From JBNJDW01 sp051745265 (lineage in GTDB: Bacteria; Pseudomonadota; Alphaproteobacteria; Micavibrionales; CSBR16-224), in NCBI GenBank assembly GCA_051745265.1, contig JBNJDW010000073.1, forward strand, positions 1 through 8,399: a stretch of 8,399 nt of DNA. The letters run 5' to 3'. The translations under genes were made by a program, and so were the position numbers. Below, one piece after another: positions 1-6,674 of this stretch. The notes below the pieces were generated by a model, which was given only the letters and a program-made list of their open reading frames with translations, ran no database searches and was not told the DNA's origin. Position 1 is the first letter of the stretch. The number at the start of each line of letters is the position of its first letter.

Positions 1-89
1 TGGCGCTCAGGATTACCAAACCGCCGGAATATACCGCACAAAACAGCCGTTATTTCCGAATCAATCTAAATGCGGAGGCCCTGCCATGA
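1..89 (+). CDS. C-terminal end of an upstream tail gene (partial)
   Basis: The frame beginning at base 3 is open from the window edge to a TGA at 87-89 and encodes a tail ending in RYFRINLNAEALP. Its stop overlaps the ATG of the DUF1833 gene by four bases (ATGA at 86-89), the tight coupling also seen at other junctions here. The position just before DUF1833 fits another distal-tail or tail-tip gene. About 28 residues are too few to name a family. The frame at base 2 is also open, so the call rests on the stop/start overlap and general context, not on homology. Confidence 0.5.
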   Translation, partial: ALRITKPPEYTAQNSRYFRINLNAEALP

Positions 90-559
90 GCCGTAATCTG
101 TCTTCTGCCGCTCTTAAAGCGATTTACAGTGCTGAGAGTGAGGATATATTCCTGATCCTGTTAACGCTGGACCATGACAGTCTGGAAGAGCCGATCCGGG
201 TGACCAGTGATGCCGTGCCGACACGCAGCCGTGATCAGGATTATATTGCCTTTCCTTTTGATCTGGTCCTGCCGGATCAGACGGAAAACCGGTCCCCGCG
301 GGCAAAATTGACCATTGATAATGTCAGCCGTGAGATTTTAATGACTTTGCGGCAGCTGCAATCGCCGCCGCGGGTCAAAATGGAGATCATCCGTCATGCC
401 GATCCCGACCATGTTGAAGCGGTGTTTCCTGATTTTACCTTGACCAATCTGCGTTATAATGCAATGACCATCCAGGGTGACCTGACGATTGAAGATTTTG
501 CTGCCGAGCCTTATCCGGCGGGCATTTTCTCACCGGCAGGATTTCCCGGGATGTTCTGA
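86..559 (+). CDS. DUF1833 family phage tail protein
   Basis: A 157-aa protein with hallmarks of DUF1833: an N-terminal stretch ending in IFLILLTLDHDSL, a PFDLVLPDQTEN segment near residues 57-68, a central LTIDNVSREI (about 75-84), and the terminal pattern EPYPAGIFSPAGFPGMF. The start is supported by GGAGG at 73-77, eight bases before the ATG, and by the overlap with the upstream stop. DUF1833 genes commonly sit just before the NlpC/P60 peptidase and the J-like tip gene. By position it matches lambda gpL or the hub protein (g13) of gene transfer agents, so I infer a structural part of the tail-tip hub or baseplate. Its biochemical function is not established. No signal peptide or membrane segment is seen. 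Family call is firm; the role is inferred from synteny. Confidence 0.87.
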   Translation: MSRNLSSAALKAIYSAESEDIFLILLTLDHDSLEEPIRVTSDAVPTRSRDQDYIAFPFDLVLPDQTENRSPRAKLTIDNVSREILMTLRQLQSPPRVKMEIIRHADPDHVEAVFPDFTLTNLRYNAMTIQGDLTIEDFAAEPYPAGIFSPAGFPGMF

Positions 560-584
560 TTTTATGATAAAAGTTACCAAAACG

Positions 585-606
585 TAAATTTTCTTATGGA
601 AATTTA
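585..606. repeat. Inverted repeat, possible operator
   Basis: Seven-base perfect arms TAAATTT (585-591) and AAATTTA (600-606) are separated by eight bases in the AT-rich gap before the 163-aa gene. The right arm overlaps where a -35 element would lie for the -10-like TATACT at 620-625, a usual place for a repressor site. It is not GC-rich and has no following T-run, so it is not a terminator. Short AT-rich dyads arise by chance, so confidence is low. Confidence 0.3.
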
Positions 607-625
607 TTGCACCCCGGGTTATACT
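597..625 (+). promoter_or_regulatory. Candidate sigma70-type promoter of the 163-aa gene
   Basis: TATACT at 620-625 differs from the -10 consensus TATAAT at one position. With a 17-base spacer the -35 would be TGGAAA at 597-602, which is poor, so activator help or a weak promoter is likely. Transcription would start near 632, leaving an RNA leader of about 34 bases before the ATG at 666. The gap is clearly more AT-rich than the flanking genes, and the following gene ends in its own terminator, which supports an independent transcription unit. Confidence 0.4.
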
Positions 626-665
626 AAACGGAATAGAGATTCGGACAATAGTAGAAGGGTGCTAC

Positions 666-1157
666 ATGACAGGAAGCAAGACATCGGACAAAAGCGAAAT
701 CGCGTCCAGATTTGCCAGCAACAGTGCGCAGGAGCAGGTTGCAAATTTTTACTTTATTAAAGATACCCGCGAGGCTGTTGATGCCTATATGTCAGACAGT
801 ATCGCGCAGGAAATGAAAAATGCTGTTAACAATCCGGAAGAGATTCGCCACTCTCTGTCACGGCAGGTTGATCTGACCGCCATGCGCGAAACGGCGAAGC
901 TGAAGGATGCCGAAGTCTCGGGAAAAACGGCACAGGCGATCGACAGTATTGAAAACTGGCGGGTCGATGCACAGAAACGTGTGCAGAAACTGTCAGCCTC
1001 ACAATTGATCCGCGCCCAGATTGATAAAATCAGTAAATCCTATGGCGCGCAGGATGATCTGGAAGAGATTCATGCCCTGAGCAATCCAGCGGCACGGGCG
1101 CAGGCCGCAACGGCAAGCCCGAAACGATTTTCCCCAAGACAGGGGATGAAAGGCTAA
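666..1157 (+). CDS. Unrecognised hydrophilic protein, moron-like gene
   Basis: A 163-aa protein I cannot assign to a family. It has no membrane segment, signal peptide or cysteine, is rich in Ala, Ser, Lys, Glu and Gln, and looks largely helical, with an amphipathic central part (about 50-130) that could form coiled coils and a basic, probably disordered end (about 140-163: Ala-rich, then SPKRFSPRQGMKG). The ATG is preceded by GAAGGG (654-659) at suitable spacing, and no better upstream start exists in frame. It sits between two tail genes but is set apart by a 106-bp AT-rich gap with a -10-like element and by a strong terminator after the stop. That is the classic layout of a moron, an extra phage gene expressed independently of the late operon, often from the prophage. 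A morphogenesis role cannot be excluded. Function unknown. Confidence 0.75.
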   Translation: MTGSKTSDKSEIASRFASNSAQEQVANFYFIKDTREAVDAYMSDSIAQEMKNAVNNPEEIRHSLSRQVDLTAMRETAKLKDAEVSGKTAQAIDSIENWRVDAQKRVQKLSASQLIRAQIDKISKSYGAQDDLEEIHALSNPAARAQAATASPKRFSPRQGMKG

Positions 1158-1175
1158 ACCCTTTCGCCATTTTAT

Positions 1176-1207
1176 AAAAAGCCCGGTTTTTCAGCCGGGC
1201 TTTTTTT
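1176..1207 (+). terminator. Strong intrinsic terminator
   Basis: The arms AAAAAGCCCGG (1176-1186) and CCGGGCTTTTT (1195-1205) form an 11-bp stem with an 8-base loop, and seven Ts run through 1201-1207. The A-run before the stem mirrors the T-run after it, so it could also stop transcription from the other side. It lies 18 bases after the stop of the 163-aa gene and about 30 bases before the peptidase start. It should end transcripts of the 163-aa gene and would also block late transcription coming from DUF1833 unless that is antiterminated. Confidence 0.92.
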
Positions 1208-1236
1208 ATGTCCATTTTTTGACAGGAGCGTGAAAC

Positions 1237-1674
1237 ATGCCCATTCCATTCTGGGCAGGTCATTATATTGGCCTGCCGTTCAAAGAGCGCGGCCGCGATG
1301 CCGGGGGTCTTGATTGCTGGGGGCTGGTCCGGCTGGTCCTGCAGGAACAGTTTGATATCCAGGTGCCGTCCTATACGCATTGTTATGCCTCGAGCATAGA
1401 TCAAGGCCAGCTGGGCCCGCTGGTCCGGCGTGAATCTTTGAACTGGAAGGTTGTTCCGGCTTCAGAAGCCCGCTGCGGTGATGTCGTTGTTTTACGGATG
1501 CGCGGCGAGCCGATGCATGTCGGCATGGTGCTGGGTGATCAGCAGATGCTGCATATTGAACGCGGTATCAACAGCGTCATTGAACGTTACGCCTCCCTGC
1601 GCTGGAAAAACCGGGTTGTTGGTTTTTTTCGTCATCATCACACTGAAACGCAAACAGCAAAAGATTTAAAATGA
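1237..1674 (+). CDS. NlpC/P60 family tail-tip peptidase
   Basis: A 145-aa protein that is essentially one NlpC/P60 papain-like domain. The catalytic cysteine is C27 in GLDCWGLVRLV, the catalytic histidine H94 in MHVGMVLG, and H106 in MLHIERG is the likely third polar residue. These enzymes cleave peptide bonds in peptidoglycan stem peptides. In phage tails they are thought to open the wall locally during DNA entry and may also act in tail assembly. It corresponds to the C-terminal half of lambda gpK and to g14 of gene transfer agents, but lacks the N-terminal JAB/MPN domain of gpK. The start is set by AGGAG at 1224-1228, eight bases before the ATG. Its stop overlaps the next start (ATGA, 1671-1674). 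The end of the protein (HHHTETQTAKDLK) is a short polar tail. No signal peptide, as expected for a virion protein. Confidence 0.93.
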   Translation: MPIPFWAGHYIGLPFKERGRDAGGLDCWGLVRLVLQEQFDIQVPSYTHCYASSIDQGQLGPLVRRESLNWKVVPASEARCGDVVVLRMRGEPMHVGMVLGDQQMLHIERGINSVIERYASLRWKNRVVGFFRHHHTETQTAKDLK

Positions 1675-4600
1675 CAGCTTTGAATTCTTATACAAAACAG
1701 CCTGCGCCGGATCAGGAGATGCTGCAGGTCAGCGCCATTCCCCATCCGTTTTCGGTTGAGCGGATTGATTGCTGCCTGCCGCTGGGGCTGAGTATTGCCG
1801 AAATCTTGCAGCAGGTGCAGGCCGATCCGGTTTTGCAGGCCCATGCCCATGTTTTTATCAATGGTGAATATGTGCCCCGGGATCGATATGCCTATATCCG
1901 GCCCAAACAGAATTGTATTGTCAGTATTCGCATGGTGCCGCAGGGCGGCGGTGGTAAAAATCCGCTGCGCACCGTGTTAAGCGTGGCAATCATGGCGGCG
2001 GCGCCGTTTATGGGAACGATGGCCGGCACGATGCTGGGCAGTCAGCTGGGCGGGGTGTTTTCCCTGTCTTTAACGCAAAAAATGCTGGCCGGCGGCATCA
2101 GCTTTCTGGGGCGGTTGGCGGTTAATGCCATCGCGCCGCCCGCGCGGTCACGCTATACACCGCAAAGTAAAGAAAACCGCACGCGCTTTATCAAAGGGGC
2201 GCAAAACCGGGTTGAGCCCTTTGCCAATATTCCGCAGGTTCTGGGCACACATAGAATCGTCCCGCCGCTGGGCGCGCAGCCTTTCACAGAAATTGTCGGT
2301 GAAGATCAGTATATCCGTATGTTGTTCGTCTGGGGCTACGGGCCTTTGGAAATCCGTGATCTTAAAATCGGTGAAACACCCCTGGCCGAATTTGATGATG
2401 TTGAAATTGAAACCCGGAGGGGGACCGCATCGGATGCACCATTGAGCCTGTATCCCAATGTCGTTTTGCAAAATGATCTGCATGTCCGGCTGACCCGTGA
2501 GAACGGTTATGAAATACGTACAACCGAGGAGGATACCGATGAAATTTCCATTGATATCCTGTTCCCCAAAGGCCTTGCGGAATTTAATGATCAGGGCAAC
2601 CGTCAGGCCAGAATGGTCGATGTTGAAGTGCAGTATGCGCCGGCGGGTACGGATGACTGGTCGGCCGGCGCCTATGACCATAAACCGGTGGGTGAACAGA
2701 GCCTGTCAGTCAGCCCGCCCGGTACCTATTATGGCGGGTTCATATGGGCTGGTCCAAGCCTGCGATACTATAAACGTATAGACAGTGTTGTGATTGATCG
2801 CAGCAATGGTCAGGCGCAAGTGATCGAGGGCGAGCGGGTGCCCGGATTTGACCAGTATGGCAATCCGGATCCCTATGCTGCATCAGAAACAATGGTCGTC
2901 AAACCACCGCAATTGCCCGCGGATAAATATGAAGTCGCCCGTCTGGTCCATCTGGGCGATACGCTGGGCGTTGAAATTGAAGACCGTAAACGGGCAGAGG
3001 ATCTGGGCGATATCTATGAAAGCGCTACTGATTTTTCAGCCAGCATTGAAGGATCGGGCATTAAAGTGTCGACCGGCGGTATCCGGTTTGATGGTTTTCA
3101 TGTCAGAGCGAAACAGACAAATGCCCTGCGCCGCGCGGTGCGGTTTCAGGTCCCGCGCGGTCAGTATGATGTGCGTTTGCGCCGTTTGACCAAAGACACC
3201 GATAATGATTCGGTGTTTGATGATGTTTATTGGACAGCATTGCGCAGCGTTCGCAATGAAGACCCGGTACAGCAAAAGGGTCTGGCGATAACCGTGCTGC
3301 GCATCCGGGCGACGGACCAGTTGAACGGCACGATTGATCAGCTTAACGGGGTTGTGTCATCGATTGTTCCGGACTGGGATGGTCAAAGCTGGAGCACTCA
3401 GATCAGCGCCAATCCGGCGGCTTTGTTCCGGCATGTGTTGCAGGGCAGCGCCAATGCCAGACCGCTGAGTGATGACCGTATTGATCTTGAGAAATTACAG
3501 GACTGGCATCAACGCTGTCAGATGGCCGGACGGGAATTTAATGCCGTTGTTGATACAGGTCAGTCAGTGATGGATGTTTTAAGTGATATTGCCGCCGCCG
3601 GCAGAGCCAGCCCGACGCTGATAGACGGACGCTGGGCCGTGGTTGAGGATATGCCGCAAACCACCCCGGTGCAGCATTTTACGCCGCGCAATTCATATGG
3701 GTTTGAATCAGAACGCAGTTTTGATGATCACCCCCATGCCCTGCGCGTTCGGTTTCACAACCGGGAAAAAGGCTGGCAGCTGGATGAACGTCTGGTGTTT
3801 GATGATGGCTATACAGAAGAGAATGCCCGGAAATTTGAAGGTCTGGATCTGTCGGGTATTACTGATCCGAAACAGGTCTGGCAGGATGGGCGCTATCATA
3901 TTGCCAGTGCCCGCCTGCGGCCTGAAAGCTATAGTTTTTATACCGATATTGAACATATCGTCTGTACCCGTGGTGATCTGATCCGCCTGACGCATGATGC
4001 GGCGTTGATCGGTCTGGCCTCGGCCCGGATTGCAGCGCGGGTCATCGAAGGTGATCCGGAGATGATAACAGGGGTCCGTCTGGATACGGCGGTAACCATG
4101 GAGGCGGATAAAAATTATGTGCTGCGTATCCGCTGCCAGAACGGGAATTCGATTGTCAAAGATCTTATGACCGTCGCGGGCGAAGACCATATTGTCCGCT
4201 TTGTCCAGCCGATCGCGCTGTCGCCGGAGGCGGAGGAGATCATGGCGGGGGATTTATGCGTTTTCGGTGAGAGCGGCCGTGAAAGCATCGCTCTGATCGT
4301 GAAATCCATCGAACCGCAGGATAATCTGGCCGCCCGTATCACCTGTGTTGATGCGGCGCCGGCGCTTCATCAGGCCGATCAGATTGAAATTCCGCAATTC
4401 GACAGTCATATGAGCATTCCGCCGGAATTGCGCCGTCCTGAAAAACCGGTGCTGGAGGCGATCCAGTCCGGGGTTGAGGTGTTAAAGAAAAATACCGATG
4501 GGTCCTTTACGCCGCAAATTGTCATTACTTTGAAACCGTCTTCGCATGTTGAAGACCTGAAACTGAAAGCCCGGATCAGGGCCAAGGAAGAAAACAGTTT

Positions 4601-5837
4601 TCAGGCGGCCTCAATAGAAGATCTGGGCGGTCATAGTTTTGCCGTATCCGGTGTTGAGGAAGGCGGCTTTTATGATCTGGAATTCCGTTATGTCCGGTCC
4701 AATAATATTGCATCCGAAACACTGGTTCTGCCCGGTTACGAAGTTATCGGTGCCGGTGAAATCCCCGGTGACGTCAAGAATTTTGCGATTAATATTGTGG
4801 GCGGCACGGCCCAGTTAAGCTGGGATGCGGTGCCGGATATTGATCTGTCGCATTATAAAATAAAATACAGCGCCGATCTGTCTGATACGGCCAGCTGGAA
4901 CACGGCGATTGATCTTGTGAGCTCGGTGCCGCCTACGGCAAGTTCGGTATCGGTGCCGGTCTTATCGGGATATTACCTGATTAAAGCGGTTGATCTGGGC
5001 GGGCGTCAAAGCGCATCACCGGCAGTGATTAAAACCGATATGGCCGATATGGCGGATTTGAATGTGGTTGAAACCCTGACAGAGGGCCCGGATTTCTATG
5101 GTGAAATGACCAATGTTGCCGTTGTTGACGGTGGGCTCCGGTTTTCCGGCATGGACAGTATTGATGACTGGCCCGATATGGATATGGTGAGCTGCACCGA
5201 TATTGGCTCTGCCGGATATGCGGTTGAGGGTCTATACCGGTTTCAGGATAGCTGCGATCTGGGCAGTGTGTTTACCGCCCGCCTGACCGCGGCCATGAAG
5301 GTCAGTGGCTTGGATTTAAACCAGACTCTGGATGACCGGGGAAATATTGATCTGATCGAAAATTGGGATAATACCATTGATCCGGAGAAATGGTCGGTGC
5401 ATTTACAGATCAGGACGACGGCGGATAATCCTGCCGATCCGAATGCAGACTGGAGCCCCTGGCGGCATTTTGTCATTGGCGATTATACCGCCCGTGGTTT
5501 TGATTTTCGCTTGCTGCTGCACAGTCAGGCACCGGGGATCACGCCTATTGTTTCCGATGTTTCGATTATCATTGATATGCCTGACCGGGTGCTTTCCGGT
5601 CAGGATATAGAAGCCGGACCTGATGTGACGGACATCAGCTTTGCCAAGCCGTTTCGGATACGTCCGGCGATTGCGGTTTCAGCCCAGGACCTGCAGACCG
5701 GTGATTATTATGCCTTGTCCGGAGTCAGTAAATCTGGATTTTCGATCCAGTTTTTTGACCAGACCGGCAATCCGGTTTCGCGCCATTTTGATTATCTGGC
5801 CAAAGGATATGGCAAAGAAAACCAGCCAGCAGATTAA
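1671..5837 (+). CDS. TipJ/gpJ-like tail-tip host-specificity protein with gpI-like N-terminus
   Basis: A 1388-aa central tail-tip protein. Residues about 18-90 look like the ubiquitin-like (beta-grasp) domain of lambda tail assembly protein I: PHPFS, LPLGLSIAEIL, HVFINGEYVPRDRYAYIRPKQ, then VSIRMVPQ. QGGGGKNPLR (91-100) and a Gly/Ala-rich hydrophobic stretch (about 101-155) follow, as in gpI. The body (about 165-930) is gpJ-like: VLGTHRIVPPLGAQPFTEI, RMLFVWGYGPLEIRDLKIGET, RATDQLNGTIDQLNGV, and WQDGRYHIASARLRPESY in a Phage-tail_3-like region. An FN3-like beta-sandwich lies at about 1031-1122 (LSWDAVPDIDLSHYKIKY). The end (about 1318-1385, FDYLAKGYG) resembles an H-type-lectin-like module seen at the tips of tail proteins. 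gpJ proteins form the trimeric tail-tip fibre that contacts the receptor. No good ribosome site precedes the ATG; the ATGA overlap with the peptidase suggests translational coupling. Confidence 0.92.
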   Translation: MTALNSYTKQPAPDQEMLQVSAIPHPFSVERIDCCLPLGLSIAEILQQVQADPVLQAHAHVFINGEYVPRDRYAYIRPKQNCIVSIRMVPQGGGGKNPLRTVLSVAIMAAAPFMGTMAGTMLGSQLGGVFSLSLTQKMLAGGISFLGRLAVNAIAPPARSRYTPQSKENRTRFIKGAQNRVEPFANIPQVLGTHRIVPPLGAQPFTEIVGEDQYIRMLFVWGYGPLEIRDLKIGETPLAEFDDVEIETRRGTASDAPLSLYPNVVLQNDLHVRLTRENGYEIRTTEEDTDEISIDILFPKGLAEFNDQGNRQARMVDVEVQYAPAGTDDWSAGAYDHKPVGEQSLSVSPPGTYYGGFIWAGPSLRYYKRIDSVVIDRSNGQAQVIEGERVPGFDQYGNPDPYAASETMVVKPPQLPADKYEVARLVHLGDTLGVEIEDRKRAEDLGDIYESATDFSASIEGSGIKVSTGGIRFDGFHVRAKQTNALRRAVRFQVPRGQYDVRLRRLTKDTDNDSVFDDVYWTALRSVRNEDPVQQKGLAITVLRIRATDQLNGTIDQLNGVVSSIVPDWDGQSWSTQISANPAALFRHVLQGSANARPLSDDRIDLEKLQDWHQRCQMAGREFNAVVDTGQSVMDVLSDIAAAGRASPTLIDGRWAVVEDMPQTTPVQHFTPRNSYGFESERSFDDHPHALRVRFHNREKGWQLDERLVFDDGYTEENARKFEGLDLSGITDPKQVWQDGRYHIASARLRPESYSFYTDIEHIVCTRGDLIRLTHDAALIGLASARIAARVIEGDPEMITGVRLDTAVTMEADKNYVLRIRCQNGNSIVKDLMTVAGEDHIVRFVQPIALSPEAEEIMAGDLCVFGESGRESIALIVKSIEPQDNLAARITCVDAAPALHQADQIEIPQFDSHMSIPPELRRPEKPVLEAIQSGVEVLKKNTDGSFTPQIVITLKPSSHVEDLKLKARIRAKEENSFQAASIEDLGGHSFAVSGVEEGGFYDLEFRYVRSNNIASETLVLPGYEVIGAGEIPGDVKNFAINIVGGTAQLSWDAVPDIDLSHYKIKYSADLSDTASWNTAIDLVSSVPPTASSVSVPVLSGYYLIKAVDLGGRQSASPAVIKTDMADMADLNVVETLTEGPDFYGEMTNVAVVDGGLRFSGMDSIDDWPDMDMVSCTDIGSAGYAVEGLYRFQDSCDLGSVFTARLTAAMKVSGLDLNQTLDDRGNIDLIENWDNTIDPEKWSVHLQIRTTADNPADPNADWSPWRHFVIGDYTARGFDFRLLLHSQAPGITPIVSDVSIIIDMPDRVLSGQDIEAGPDVTDISFAKPFRIRPAIAVSAQDLQTGDYYALSGVSKSGFSIQFFDQTGNPVSRHFDYLAKGYGKENQPAD

Positions 5838-5858
5838 CCAGTAACCAAGGAGAAAAAC

Positions 5859-6662
5859 ATGTCTCAATTCGACCCGGTGATCGGGGCCGATAAAAGCGGT
5901 CTTGCCTATCGTCAGGATGATAACAACGGTAAAAAAGCATTGCTGAGTCATCACAAAGGCTCAACACCGCCGGTCTATGCCGCAGCCGGTACGCTGTGGC
6001 TGGATGACAGTGCCACGCCATGGATTTTGAAAATTTATGACGGCAGTCATTGGATTCCCACCGGCGCTGTTAACGCGAACAGTGATCAGTATACGCCGTA
6101 TTTTGAGGGCGCGGTTTTACAGCTGGCCTCAGAAAACACAGCCGGTCTGGCCCGGCGGGCCAGTGATGCCGAAGTTGACGCGGGGCTGGAAGATACGGCC
6201 TTTATCACCGCCAAACAGTTTGCGGATCACCTGCCTGTCGGTGTTGGGGCACCGCCGGGTTTAATCGGTATGTGCGCTATGGATACCCCGCCTGAAGGCT
6301 GGCTGGTGCGCGATGGTGCGGAAATCAGCCGGACTGTTTATGCGGATCTGTTTGCGGCGATCGGTACGGTATTCGGTGATGGGGACGGGTCAACGACTTT
6401 TAACCTGCCGGATGATCAGGGGCTTTTTGAGCGGGCCTGGGATGCCGGCGGGGCGGTCGATTCAGGCCGGGTTTTTGGGTCGTATCAGGCGGATGAGCTT
6501 AAAAGTCACCGCCATTCATTTGCAGTAGCAGATTCCGGCATCAATCGCGGGAATACAAACGCCACAGGAGATTCCGAAAGTGGCACTAAATATACGAACT
6601 ATACAGGCGGGTCTGAAACCAGACCGAAAAACCGCGCGTATCTTGCGATCATAAAATACTAA
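5859..6662 (+). CDS. Tail fibre protein with phage collar domain and HxH tip
   Basis: A 267-aa short fibre. The N-terminus (about 30-70) has a TPPVYAAAGTLWLDD...YDGSHWIPTGAV segment that may attach to the tail. Residues about 87-124 (ENTAGLARRASDAEVDAGLEDTAF, split by variable positions) match the short repeat of phage fibres (Phage_fiber_2-like). Residues about 132-192 form a Tail Collar domain (PPGLIGMCAMDTPPEGWLVRDG, FNLPDDQGLFERAWD). The tip carries SHRHSF with H217 and H219, the HxH pattern that in T4 fibre tips binds metal inside a trimer, and ends in GSETRPKNRAYLAIIKY, the usual closing motif. A loop between them (about 222-250) is Asn/Thr/Gly/Ser-rich and is the likely receptor-contact region. 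The start is supported by AAGGAG at 5847-5852. Placed directly after the tip gene, it probably adds a second receptor-binding layer. Confidence 0.88.
   Translation: MSQFDPVIGADKSGLAYRQDDNNGKKALLSHHKGSTPPVYAAAGTLWLDDSATPWILKIYDGSHWIPTGAVNANSDQYTPYFEGAVLQLASENTAGLARRASDAEVDAGLEDTAFITAKQFADHLPVGVGAPPGLIGMCAMDTPPEGWLVRDGAEISRTVYADLFAAIGTVFGDGDGSTTFNLPDDQGLFERAWDAGGAVDSGRVFGSYQADELKSHRHSFAVADSGINRGNTNATGDSESGTKYTNYTGGSETRPKNRAYLAIIKY
6610..6625. repeat. Small perfect hairpin near the fibre gene end
   Basis: GGTCTG (6610-6615) and CAGACC (6620-6625) pair around a four-base AAAC loop. It lies in the codons for the conserved GSETRP motif, right after the compositionally odd tip loop. There is no T-run, so it is not a terminator. 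Chance or codon constraint is the simplest explanation. Confidence 0.35.
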
Positions 6663-6674
6663 AGGATGAAACGG

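Noticed and set aside
597..611. GG...GC pair resembling a sigma54 -24/-12 promoter (TGG at 597-599, TGC at 608-610).
   Set aside because: The spacing between GG and GC is nine bases instead of ten, and the CAC after TGG is missing.
1219..1224. Perfect TTGACA right after the terminator, suggesting a promoter for the peptidase gene.
   Set aside because: No -10-like hexamer occurs 16-18 bases downstream; the nearest TATATT (1264-1269) is about 39 bases away. The bases also run into the ribosome site.
3708..4190. Minus-strand open frames inside the tail-tip gene (also 2148-2681).
   Set aside because: Antisense to an uninterrupted gene with clear domain content; no independent signals.
5038..5060. 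Tandem GATATGGCC/GATATGGCG repeat (Met-Ala-Asp) in the tail-tip gene.
   Set aside because: Only two short copies in a linker after the FN3-like domain; no sign of repeat expansion.
6519..6662. A complete diversity-generating retroelement.
   Set aside because: No reverse transcriptase, template repeat or accessory gene is present in the window; only the odd tip loop and a small hairpin are seen.
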